Shown here piece by piece: positions 1 to 6,380 of a stretch of 8,950 nucleotides of DNA. Position 1 is the stretch's first letter, and each line of letters begins with the position of its first letter. The notes below the pieces were generated by a model. It saw only the letters and a list, made by a program, of their open reading frames with translations. It was not told the DNA's origin and did not search any database. The stretch is from Spirochaetota bacterium (GTDB lineage Bacteria; Spirochaetota; Spirochaetia; SZUA-6), in the NCBI GenBank assembly GCA_003641675.1, contig QNBI01000051.1, forward strand, positions 1-8,950. The letters are read 5' to 3'. The position numbers and the translations under genes are program-made.

Positions 1-337
1 AAACGATACGTACATTTCCGCCAGCCATAAAGCGCGAAAGAGATATCCCCCTGGATCCCGGAACTTTAAGCATATCTCCGAAAGTAGCAATAACGGCCCG
101 GCCTTTTTCGGCAAGATTTAAAGCGTTATCTATATAGCCTGTAGATGTAACACAGACAGGACATCCAGGACCGGAAATGAGATGAATATTGGAAGGCAGA
201 ATAGAGTGTATCCCCGCCCTTCGAATAGATACTGTATGTGTCCCGCAGACTTCCATGATATTAATATGGCGCTTGAGGTGTAGCGCCGATTCATTTATCT
301 CCGCCTTAAGCCTATCAAGGGAGGTATCGCTGTACAT
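1..337 (-). CDS. hypD: HypD, hydrogenase Fe-site maturation protein (partial, N-terminal 112 residues)
   Basis: HypD is the iron-sulfur partner of HypC; together they form the cytosolic scaffold on which the Fe(CN)2CO group of [NiFe]-hydrogenases is assembled. The visible 112 residues carry the family's hallmark segments: MEVCGTHT (Cys31), the SGPGCPVCVT motif (Cys59, Cys62) and TFGDMLKVPGS at about 85-95. These Cys residues match the conserved ones used for iron and thiol chemistry in HypD. The start is the ATG at 337-335, 3 nt after the hypC stop, with a GGAG ribosome site inside the end of hypC (352-349). It is the third gene of a hypF-hypC-hypD run and is surely co-transcribed with it. 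The gene leaves the window at base 1, so the 4Fe-4S-binding C-terminal part is not visible. Identification is secure. Confidence 0.95.
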   Translation of the reverse strand, partial: MYSDTSLDRLKAEINESALHLKRHINIMEVCGTHTVSIRRAGIHSILPSNIHLISGPGCPVCVTSTGYIDNALNLAEKGRAVIATFGDMLKVPGSRGISLSRFMAGGNVRIV

Positions 338-340
338 ATT

Positions 341-610
341 TTAATTGTCTCCGTTATCAGCGGACCGGGTATAAGCATTCCGGGCCGGGTTTTTAATTTC
401 TGCTAATTTGGTAAAGAGTTTAAGCCTCTCCTGTGCCTCTGTGTAGTCAAGTATTTCTATGGCAAAACCTGCATGTACAATTACATAGTCGCCTTCTTTG
501 GGATTTTCCAGCAGTGATATATCTATATCTGCCTTAACATTGCTCTGTTTAACGGTGGCAGTGGTTTTGTTTTTAATATTTATTATTTCCATTGGAGTGG
601 CAAGACACAT
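341..610 (-). CDS. hypC: HypC, hydrogenase assembly chaperone
   Basis: HypC is a small chaperone that carries the Fe(CN)2CO moiety with HypD and delivers it to the hydrogenase large subunit. Its N-terminal Cys, exposed after Met removal, is essential in the family. The frame is open to an upstream ATG at 646, but starting there would bury this Cys at position 14 and overlap hypF. I therefore place the start at the ATG at 610-608, giving an 89-residue protein beginning MCLATPMEI. It has an AGAGAGG ribosome site 6 nt upstream and starts 1 nt after the hypF stop. The second conserved patch, GDYVIVHAGFAIEILD, is at about residues 40-55. After the last helix (about residue 73) comes a polar tail with many Asn residues, with no recognised role. 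Confidence 0.95.
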   Translation of the reverse strand: MCLATPMEIINIKNKTTATVKQSNVKADIDISLLENPKEGDYVIVHAGFAIEILDYTEAQERLKLFTKLAEIKNPARNAYTRSADNGDN

Positions 611-611
611 T

Positions 612-2942
612 CTATTCCTCTCTGTAATTAAAATAAACCTGCCCAAGGGACAGCCCCCCGTCTCCGGGAGGGACGGCTCTGTTTAAAAAAACATCATATC
701 CTTTATTTTTAAGTTGTGGAACAAGCAATTCTCTTAAAATAATATTTTGAAAAACTCCGCCGGAGAGTGACACGTTTTTAATGCCTGTTAATTTATGCAT
801 TTTTTCAACCCCTCTTATAGATGCCTGAGCTATTGCATTGTGAAACATCCATGCTAAATAATCTTTCCTGCGTTTTTTTCTCTCGTCTAAAAGCTTTAAA
901 AGAAGAGCGGAAATGTCAATATAAAAGGTACTGTTATCCGGATTGTCTTTAACAACTAGAAGTTTTTGCCATTCATCGGGAAAGTCATGCGGGTTGGAAT
1001 CGTACAGATAGTGCAATGCAATTCCCTCTAATTTAACTGGGCCTTCTCCTTCGTAAGTTACATTATTTACAAGATCAAGTGCAGATGCAGCGGCATCAAA
1101 AATTCTGCCGAGAGAAGATGTGAGGGGGCTGTTTATGCGTTTATTAAGCATTTCAAGAATTATATCAAACTGATTCTCCGATAAATCAGATATTTCGCGC
1201 AAAGATTTAAACAGTAAATCGGGGCTCATTAGGCTGTGCAGGGCTGCAGCAAGAATCCGTACGGGGTGTCTTATTGCCGCTTCTCCCCCCGGAAGCGGGA
1301 TATAGCCGAAATGTCCCAGCCTCTGAAAGCGTGAACGTTCTGCTAAAAGGAATTCCCCTCCCCATATGGCGCCGTCTGTCCCGAACCCGGTTCCGTCAAA
1401 GGACAGCCCCAATGTCTCTGATAAATTGTTTTCCGCCATTACAGAGAGAATATGGGCATGATGGTGCTGAACCTCAATCTTGTTTTTAAAAGAGGACTTA
1501 CGTGCCCACTGGGAGGAATTATACAAAGGGTGCATATCATAGATAACAGTCTCCGGGCTTGCATTGTACAGCTTGAGAATATTTTTAATCTGATTTTTAA
1601 ATTCTTTCTGTGCTTCGGGGTTATCAAGGTCGCCTATATAAGGCGAAAGGTAAATATCGTTGCCCTTAAGCAGTGCCGGGGCGTTTTTTAAATCTCCTCC
1701 GGCCCCGATTACCGTTTCCGGGCTTTTATGCAGAATGTGTATTAACCTGGGAACAAACCCACGTGACCTTCTTACAAGAACCATCCCTGTACTATTGCCC
1801 CTTCTTACGATGGAATCGTCCGTTCTGAAGAGTATTCTCCTGTTATTGTACAGAAAAAGTTCAGCAATACCATTAAGTTTTTCTAGCGCTATTTTAGGGT
1901 CTATGACAATCGGTTCGTCTTTTCGGTTCCCGGAAGTCATTATTAATGATTCGTATTTAATTTCTGTATTGGGGTGTTTAAAGAGGAGCAGATGTAGAGG
2001 AGTGTAGGGGAGAAATATTCCAAGGGTTTTGGTATCTGAAACAAGGGTATAATTTTCCGGAATGTTATCCCTGCAGGGAAGTATAAGAATAGGGCTTTCT
2101 GGTGACTTTAGTATATCCTTATCTGGCTGTTCCAATACTGTAAGTTTTTCTGCAGTTTCCAGATTTTTTACCATAAGTGCAAATGGTTTCTTTTCTCGGT
2201 TTTTAACAGCACGAAGCTTAATAATAGATTCTCTTTTCAGGATGTTTACTGCAAGGTGAAATCCTCCTATGCCCTGTATTGCAACAACTGCACCTCTGTT
2301 AAGAGCTTCTATTGTATTAATAACAGGGTCTCCGTTAATTTTAGTCCCGTCCGCATGGATAAGGGTTAATACGGGTCCGCAGGCATCGCACGAATTTGTC
2401 TGGGAATGGAAACGCCTGTCCATGGGGTTTGTATATTCGGCCAGGCATTCCGTGCATTGGGGAAAATCGATCATAGAGGTTGTTTCTCTGTCAAAGGGAG
2501 TGTCTTCTACAATCGAATATCTCGGTCCGCATTGGGTGCATGTTATAAAGGGGTATAAAAATCGTCTGTTTTTAGGATCGAAAAGTTCATTCTTACAGTC
2601 GTCGCATATTGCAAGATCGGGAGGAATCGGAGGAAAATTATATGCTGTTGAAAGGCTCTCTACTATAGAAAACGAGCTCTCTTTGACAGGAGAAATTGTT
2701 TCTTCGATGTAAGTTTCTATAAGTGCAGAGGGAGGAAGCATCTCTTTAAGATGAGGGTAGAATTTCTTTACAGCATTTCGGCTGCCTTGAATTTCCGCAA
2801 CGACTTCGGATCTTCTGTTCTGAACAAAACCTTTTAAACCAAGTGATACAGCGCATCTGTAAATGGTAGGTCTAAAACCCACACCCTGTATAATCCCTTT
2901 AAATGTGTACCGCAGGCGAATATTATCATTTTTGTAAATAAT
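612..2942 (-). CDS. hypF: HypF, carbamoyltransferase that makes the CN ligand precursor
   Basis: HypF uses carbamoyl phosphate and ATP to carbamoylate the C-terminal Cys of HypE, the source of the cyanide ligands. Numbering from the first canonical codon (GTG at 2882), the protein has 756 residues. Domains in order: an acylphosphatase domain at the N-terminus; paired zinc fingers C93-x2-C96-x18-C115-x2-C118-x24-C143-x2-C146-x18-C165-x2-C168; a YrdC-like domain (VVAIQGIGGFHLAVN, then VKNREKKPFALMVKN); and a Kae1-like carbamoyltransferase domain with HHHAH, SFDGTGFGTDGAIWGGEF and SLSGGVFQN. The frame continues upstream of the GTG as RLRYTFKGIIQG, completing the acylphosphatase motif GxxQGVGFRP. 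The GTG is therefore an internal Val. No ATG, GTG or TTG lies between it and the stop at 2960-2958. I place the start at ATT 2942 (776 residues), 8 nt after GGAG at 2954-2951; ATA at 2945 is an alternative. The stop is TAG at 614-612, directly before hypC. Confidence 0.93.
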   Translation of the reverse strand: MIYKNDNIRLRYTFKGIIQGVGFRPTIYRCAVSLGLKGFVQNRRSEVVAEIQGSRNAVKKFYPHLKEMLPPSALIETYIEETISPVKESSFSIVESLSTAYNFPPIPPDLAICDDCKNELFDPKNRRFLYPFITCTQCGPRYSIVEDTPFDRETTSMIDFPQCTECLAEYTNPMDRRFHSQTNSCDACGPVLTLIHADGTKINGDPVINTIEALNRGAVVAIQGIGGFHLAVNILKRESIIKLRAVKNREKKPFALMVKNLETAEKLTVLEQPDKDILKSPESPILILPCRDNIPENYTLVSDTKTLGIFLPYTPLHLLLFKHPNTEIKYESLIMTSGNRKDEPIVIDPKIALEKLNGIAELFLYNNRRILFRTDDSIVRRGNSTGMVLVRRSRGFVPRLIHILHKSPETVIGAGGDLKNAPALLKGNDIYLSPYIGDLDNPEAQKEFKNQIKNILKLYNASPETVIYDMHPLYNSSQWARKSSFKNKIEVQHHHAHILSVMAENNLSETLGLSFDGTGFGTDGAIWGGEFLLAERSRFQRLGHFGYIPLPGGEAAIRHPVRILAAALHSLMSPDLLFKSLREISDLSENQFDIILEMLNKRINSPLTSSLGRIFDAAASALDLVNNVTYEGEGPVKLEGIALHYLYDSNPHDFPDEWQKLLVVKDNPDNSTFYIDISALLLKLLDERKKRRKDYLAWMFHNAIAQASIRGVEKMHKLTGIKNVSLSGGVFQNIILRELLVPQLKNKGYDVFLNRAVPPGDGGLSLGQVYFNYREE
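617..623 (-). promoter_or_regulatory. Ribosome binding site deciding the hypC start
   Basis: AGAGAGG ends 6 nt before the ATG at 610. It sits within the last codons of hypF, so hypC translation is probably coupled to hypF. It supports the Cys2 form of HypC over the longer form starting at 646. Confidence 0.6.
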
Positions 2943-2950
2943 TATATTGA

Positions 2951-2954
2951 CTCC
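2951..2954 (-). promoter_or_regulatory. GGAG ribosome site that places the hypF start
   Basis: GGAG lies 5 nt before an ATA codon (2945) and 8 nt before an ATT codon (2942), both in frame with HypF homology. It is the only Shine-Dalgarno-like sequence between the predicted hypF transcription start and the homologous region, so it supports initiation at a noncanonical codon here. Confidence 0.45.
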
Positions 2955-2995
2955 AAATTATAATATGCTCTATTACTAGTATATTTAATTTTGGA
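2952..2995. repeat. Imperfect inverted repeat in the divergent intergenic region (possible operator)
   Basis: TCCAAATTA (2952-2960) and TAATTTTGGA (2986-2995) are inverted copies differing by one extra base, separated by 25 nt. Between them lies a small palindrome TACTAGTA (2974-2981) that overlaps the predicted hypF -10 box. The arrangement would suit a regulator binding over the hypF promoter. In AT-rich DNA such a repeat can arise by chance, and no regulator is identified. Confidence 0.3.
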
Positions 2996-3006
2996 CTTTT
3001 AATCAA
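2978..3006 (-). promoter_or_regulatory. Predicted sigma70-type promoter for hypF-hypC-hypD
   Basis: Read on the minus strand, TTGATT (3006-3001) and TATACT (2983-2978) are separated by exactly 17 nt; they match 4 of 6 and 5 of 6 consensus bases. Transcription would start near 2971, leaving a leader of about 29 nt that contains the GGAG site. This gives the hyp genes a promoter separate from the hyd operon. The call rests on consensus matching only. Confidence 0.5.
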
Positions 3007-3022
3007 TAAAGCTGGCGGCAGA

Positions 3023-3049
3023 TTGACGCATTAAATATTCTCTTATACA
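3023..3049 (+). promoter_or_regulatory. Weak candidate promoter for the UPRT-like gene
   Basis: TTGACG (3023-3028) and TATACA (3044-3049) are separated by only 15 nt, shorter than ideal. An alternative pair is TTGACT (2947-2952) with TATTAC (2971-2976), spaced 18 nt, which would give a longer leader. I cannot choose between them firmly. Confidence 0.3.
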
Positions 3050-3064
3050 GTTAAAAGAAATTCC

Positions 3065-3070
3065 GGGAGG
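3065..3070 (+). promoter_or_regulatory. Ribosome binding site of the UPRT-like gene
   Basis: GGGAGG lies 7 nt before the ATG at 3078, a strong and well-spaced site that fixes the start of this long protein. It shows that the N-terminal extension is likely translated rather than an artefact of start choice. Confidence 0.75.
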
Positions 3071-3077
3071 TTTTTAA

Positions 3078-4151
3078 ATGAGACAAGTTATATTAAAGGC
3101 AAATGATTTTGACGGATTTTTAAGCCAGAGTGACAAACAGAGCATAGAATTCATGGATAAAATGTATGCCGAGACTTTGCCGTATTACGGGAAACTTGAA
3201 ACCGAAAAAAACAACGGTGAAAAAACACGTGCAAAGGAAAAGTTAAGATCACTTTACAATGAAATGGGTAAGATGATGCAGAGTATTACCAATAAAGAAC
3301 CCAATATTCATGTATATTCTTTCGAAACACCCCACAGTATTCACGGAGAGGCATCAAGATTAATTGCTAAACTCAGGAACCCGGAAACAGAACACCCTGA
3401 GTTTGTGTACTATATACAGAGGGCTTACGAGCTTCTCTTTAATCTCGCCTTCGGCGGAACGGAGGACCGGAGAAAGAACTATATCTTTATAAAAACGGCT
3501 GTAAATATCCCTGTTCAACACTATGCCGTTCATAAAATACCCTATGTGGATGATAAAATTGAGAACAGCGTTATGTGCGTCATGCTTAGGGGTGCTCTGC
3601 TGCCCTCCATGATAATGTCCAAGGAAATTCAGGAATACTCTTCTACAAACTATGTAACACCCTTCGCCTTGTTTAAAATACACCGCGACGATACAAAGGA
3701 TGAGTACAATATGGAGTATATTCTGGACTTGGACAGATCTCACTTTAATCTGGAACAGTTGGACGGAAAGGACCTTGTCTTTGCCGATCCTATGAATGCT
3801 ACCGGGGGAAGTCTAATAACAATTATGCAGTACCTTAAGGAACAGAAAATTAAACCGAAATCCATACGTTTTTTTAATGTGATATCAGTGTTGAAAGGTT
3901 CTTTAAGAATTGTGAGAGCGATTGATAATGCGGAGATTTATACATTGTGGATGGACCCTGCTTTGAATAAAAGGGCGTATATTGTGCCCGGTTTGGGTGA
4001 TGCGGGTGATAGAATAAACGGGATGGACAGGAGGGAATACCCTAGAGATATTATACAGCTTATAGCGGATTACGGGGTCAACATTACATCTCTGTATAAA
4101 TCGCAGGTGAGGAAAATAGAGGAAACAGTTCTGTACAGATCTAAAGAATAG
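3078..4151 (+). CDS. Uracil phosphoribosyltransferase-family protein, unusually long (upp-like)
   Basis: Upp enzymes join uracil to PRPP to make UMP in pyrimidine salvage. This 357-residue protein has the family signatures: a region at about 85-127 resembling the usual N-terminus (PHSIHGEASRLIAKLRN); an RG pair (171-172) where Upp has its LRAG-type loop; the PRPP-binding DPMNATGGS (237-245, with Asn where Leu is usual); and the uracil-binding YIVPGLGDAGDR (301-312) preceded by YTLWMDPALN. Ordinary Upp is about 208 residues. Here there are about 80 extra at the N-terminus, a somewhat longer stretch between the RG loop and DPM, and about 45 after GLGDAGDR. The N-terminal part is charged and helix-like, with no signal peptide or P-loop, so it is not a uridine kinase-UPRT fusion. 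It is the only plus-strand gene, facing the hyd operon and divergent from hypF. The fold is secure; activity on uracil is inferred from the motifs. Confidence 0.85.
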   Translation: MRQVILKANDFDGFLSQSDKQSIEFMDKMYAETLPYYGKLETEKNNGEKTRAKEKLRSLYNEMGKMMQSITNKEPNIHVYSFETPHSIHGEASRLIAKLRNPETEHPEFVYYIQRAYELLFNLAFGGTEDRRKNYIFIKTAVNIPVQHYAVHKIPYVDDKIENSVMCVMLRGALLPSMIMSKEIQEYSSTNYVTPFALFKIHRDDTKDEYNMEYILDLDRSHFNLEQLDGKDLVFADPMNATGGSLITIMQYLKEQKIKPKSIRFFNVISVLKGSLRIVRAIDNAEIYTLWMDPALNKRAYIVPGLGDAGDRINGMDRREYPRDIIQLIADYGVNITSLYKSQVRKIEETVLYRSKE

Positions 4152-4155
4152 AGTT

Positions 4156-4542
4156 CTACTGCCCCAGATTTTCCCTTACCTTATCTATAAGAACCTTCGG
4201 GTCTATCGGTTTTTCCAGGAATTCATTAACCGGTAGAAAATCTTCATCCCGCTCCTTGTCGAAGGAGAAACCTGTTTTTTGGGAAACACTCGTTGCCATA
4301 ATAACGGGCATATCGTTAAGATCTTTGTTTTGTTTTAGTTTGTAAGCTACCTGAAAACCCTCATCATCTGTGTTCATCATAACATCCAGGATCATAAGAT
4401 CCGGTTTTTTATCAGCGGCTAATTTAAGCCCGTCATCTCCATTTGTCGCCCATAGCACCTCGTAGCCTTCCGCCTCGAGCACTATCTTCATGGATTCAAA
4501 AATATCTTTATCATCGTCAACTATAAGTATTTTCTTTTTCAT
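4156..4542 (-). CDS. Stand-alone response regulator receiver (REC) protein
   Basis: This 128-residue protein is a single CheY-like receiver domain with no output domain. The acidic pocket is DDD (9-11), the phosphoacceptor is Asp53 in LMILDVMM, the switch Thr is 84 in VIMATS, and the conserved Lys is 111 in FLEKPI. All catalytic residues are present, so it should accept a phosphoryl group from a histidine kinase not seen here. The stretch from Thr84 to Lys111 is a few residues longer than in CheY. An AGGAGGT ribosome site lies inside the end of the protease gene, 11 nt upstream, and the ATG (4542) overlaps that gene by 26 nt, so the two are co-transcribed. Its partner and target are unknown; a role in signalling hydrogen or redox state, or in protein-protein control, is only inference. 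It ends the hyd operon. Confidence 0.92.
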   Translation of the reverse strand: MKKKILIVDDDKDIFESMKIVLEAEGYEVLWATNGDDGLKLAADKKPDLMILDVMMNTDDEGFQVAYKLKQNKDLNDMPVIMATSVSQKTGFSFDKERDEDFLPVNEFLEKPIDPKVLIDKVRENLGQ

Positions 4543-5077
4543 TTATTTCTCTGACCTCCTTCAATATCTCCTTGATTATTTTGTTAAGATTAATTAAAAC
4601 ATTTTTGGAAATAGCATCGCCGTAATGTATGGAACCAAGTTGAACGGCAAGTATTTTGACAAATTCCGAATATCCAAATTCGTCGGCCATATCTAAAACC
4701 TGCACAATATTAAAGCCGTGAGTAGAAACAGCCCTTAAATCGATATTTTTTCTAATATCCGGTATTTTTAATAATCTATATTCTCCCGGTGGAAGGTTCA
4801 TCTCTGCAGCGTCAATTAAGATAACAGGATTGCCCTCTGCTATTACCGCACCTGCAAGTATTGGGTCCTGTGATGCATCCATGAGTTTAATATTAATATT
4901 TAAAGGTTCTGCGACAGGTTTTACCATGGTTTCATAATTTTCACGCAGATATTCAATAATATAGGGCCCTAATGCATCGTCGCCCATGAAACTGTTTCCG
5001 AGGCCTATAATAGAGACAGTTTTTTGCTTAACCTTAAAGACGGCTGGTTTTTCCAAAATGCTTCCCCGTTTATTCAA
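4517..5077 (-). CDS. [NiFe]-hydrogenase maturation protease (HycI/HyaD-type)
   Basis: This endopeptidase removes the C-terminal extension of the hydrogenase large subunit once nickel is in place. The family core is clear: IIGLGNSFMGDDALGP near the N-terminus, LIDAAEM at 88-93 and STHGF at 118-122. The three residues expected to contact nickel are Asp34, Asp89 and His120. It lies directly after hydA, its presumed substrate. The start taken is TTG at 5077-5075, where TTGAATAA overlaps the hydA stop by 8 nt, the same arrangement as ATGAATAA at the hydD/hydA junction. A second TTG at 5056, after GGGGAAG, would give a protein 7 residues shorter. Function is well supported; the exact start is not. 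Confidence 0.93.
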   Translation of the reverse strand: MNKRGSILEKPAVFKVKQKTVSIIGLGNSFMGDDALGPYIIEYLRENYETMVKPVAEPLNINIKLMDASQDPILAGAVIAEGNPVILIDAAEMNLPPGEYRLLKIPDIRKNIDLRAVSTHGFNIVQVLDMADEFGYSEFVKILAVQLGSIHYGDAISKNVLINLNKIIKEILKEVREINEKENTYS

Positions 5078-6380
5078 TATATTTTACATCCAGAAAGTGA
5101 ACAGAACATGAAATGCAGGGATCGTATGCACGTACAAGCATTTCAAGAGTCAGTGTCATCTTATCTTTATCGAGTTTGTTGTCTATCATCCATGGAACGA
5201 GCTGTTTCATATCGTCGTCGATATTCTGTGTATTTTGATTGGTGGGAATAACACAGTTTGCCTTTACAATACGTCCTCTATTGTCATAGGTGTACTCATG
5301 AAACAAGATGCCTCTGGGTACTTCTGTGCAGCCTATGCCTGTTCCTTCGTGCAGTTTGGAAGGTACATATGGACGCTCCGGTTTAATTCCGGTTGAGAGC
5401 AGGTTATCGATAATTTTAAGAGATTCCTCTGTAACATGGATTGTTTCAACAAGCTGGGCTACCGTATTAAGAAAAGGATTTGTAACTATCGGTTTCATTC
5501 CCAATGCATCTGCTACCTGCTTTGCCAGCGGGTTTAGTTTATCGTAATTGTTGTTAAGTCTGGCCATAGCTCCTACTGCGTAGGAGGAGCGTTTGTGTTT
5601 GGCATGCTTTGCTGTGGAGTGGGGTACTATAAACTCGTTTGTTATAGTTCTGTATTCGGTATCCGGCACCCGTCCTGTGTCTGTTGATGCTATATCTCCT
5701 TCGTAGAATGCATATTCGCTGTCTGTCCGGAGCCCTACATATTCTGTTTCCCTTGTAAATGAAGGAAATTTATCGGCAAGGGATTTAAACAGTTCAAAAG
5801 ATGCCTTTGCATCGGGAACCATCTGATTCTCCAGTTTATCCTTTATCCATTTGAGCTGTTCTTCTGTGGGAAGTTTTGTAAACCCGCCCGGTATAACCCT
5901 GTTGGGGTGTATGGTGCGTCCTCCTATTATATCGCAGATATCGTTGGAAAGGCGCTTCATCCTTAACGCCATTTTTACTGTTTCCGGATGTGTTTTTGCA
6001 AGAGGAACAACAGAAGGAGCATTAAACAGGTCCGGTGCGGCAAGAAAGAATATATGGAGAATATGGCTCTGCATAGTAGCTCCGTATATAAGAAGCTTTC
6101 TTAAGAGAACGGCCTGCTCGGTTACTTCAAAGCCGAGTGCTTTTTCCGTTGCCTTTACAGACGTCATCTGGTGTCCTACTGAGCAGATACCGCATATTCT
6201 TGAACTTATAACTGCAGCGTCATTGTACGAATAGCCTTTCATCATAGCTTCGAAATATCGTGGAGGTTCAACAATTTCAAGTACAGATTTTACAAGTTTA
6301 CCGTCCTTTAAATCTACAACAATATTACCGTGCCCTTCGACGCGCGTAACATAGGGGACTTTTATGGATAAATTATTCAT
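5070..6380 (-). CDS. hydA: Group 3b-type [NiFe]-hydrogenase large (alpha, catalytic) subunit
   Basis: This is the catalytic subunit that binds the NiFe centre and activates or produces H2 in the cytosol. Of its 436 residues, the nickel-binding pairs are RICGICSVGH (Cys63, Cys66) near the N-terminus and DPCISCSVH (Cys422, Cys425) near the C-terminus. All four are Cys, with no selenocysteine codon. Family knowledge places the protease cut after His428, which would release an 8-residue tail, FLDVKYIE. There is no Tat signal or membrane segment, as expected for group 3 enzymes. The ATG at 6380 overlaps the hydD stop by 8 nt, with GGAGG 9 nt upstream. The hydB-hydG-hydD-hydA order matches the Pyrococcus-type sulfhydrogenase operon, the basis for the 3b call. 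Exact subgroup needs a tree. Confidence 0.95.
   Translation of the reverse strand: MNNLSIKVPYVTRVEGHGNIVVDLKDGKLVKSVLEIVEPPRYFEAMMKGYSYNDAAVISSRICGICSVGHQMTSVKATEKALGFEVTEQAVLLRKLLIYGATMQSHILHIFFLAAPDLFNAPSVVPLAKTHPETVKMALRMKRLSNDICDIIGGRTIHPNRVIPGGFTKLPTEEQLKWIKDKLENQMVPDAKASFELFKSLADKFPSFTRETEYVGLRTDSEYAFYEGDIASTDTGRVPDTEYRTITNEFIVPHSTAKHAKHKRSSYAVGAMARLNNNYDKLNPLAKQVADALGMKPIVTNPFLNTVAQLVETIHVTEESLKIIDNLLSTGIKPERPYVPSKLHEGTGIGCTEVPRGILFHEYTYDNRGRIVKANCVIPTNQNTQNIDDDMKQLVPWMIDNKLDKDKMTLTLEMLVRAYDPCISCSVHFLDVKYIE

Noticed and set aside
611..646. Upstream ATG extending HypC by 12 residues
   Set aside because: It would overlap hypF and hide the essential Cys2; the ATG at 610 has its own ribosome site.
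655..677. GC-rich short hairpin CCGTC/GACGG near the end of hypF
   Set aside because: The stem is only 5 bp, lies in the conserved coding motif PPGDGGLSLGQ and has no suitable T-run as a terminator.
2269..2712. Open frame on the plus strand opposite hypF zinc fingers
   Set aside because: It is the shadow of conserved Cys-rich hypF coding sequence, with no recognisable domain.
2957..2964. Perfect TATAAT in both orientations upstream of hypF
   Set aside because: On the minus strand a start about 7 nt downstream would remove the GGAG site from the mRNA, and no -35 box is spaced correctly on either strand. The TTGATT-17-TATACT pair is better.
3360..3743. Open frame antisense to the UPRT-like gene
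   Set aside because: No ribosome site or recognisable protein; the plus-strand gene has clear family motifs across the same bases.
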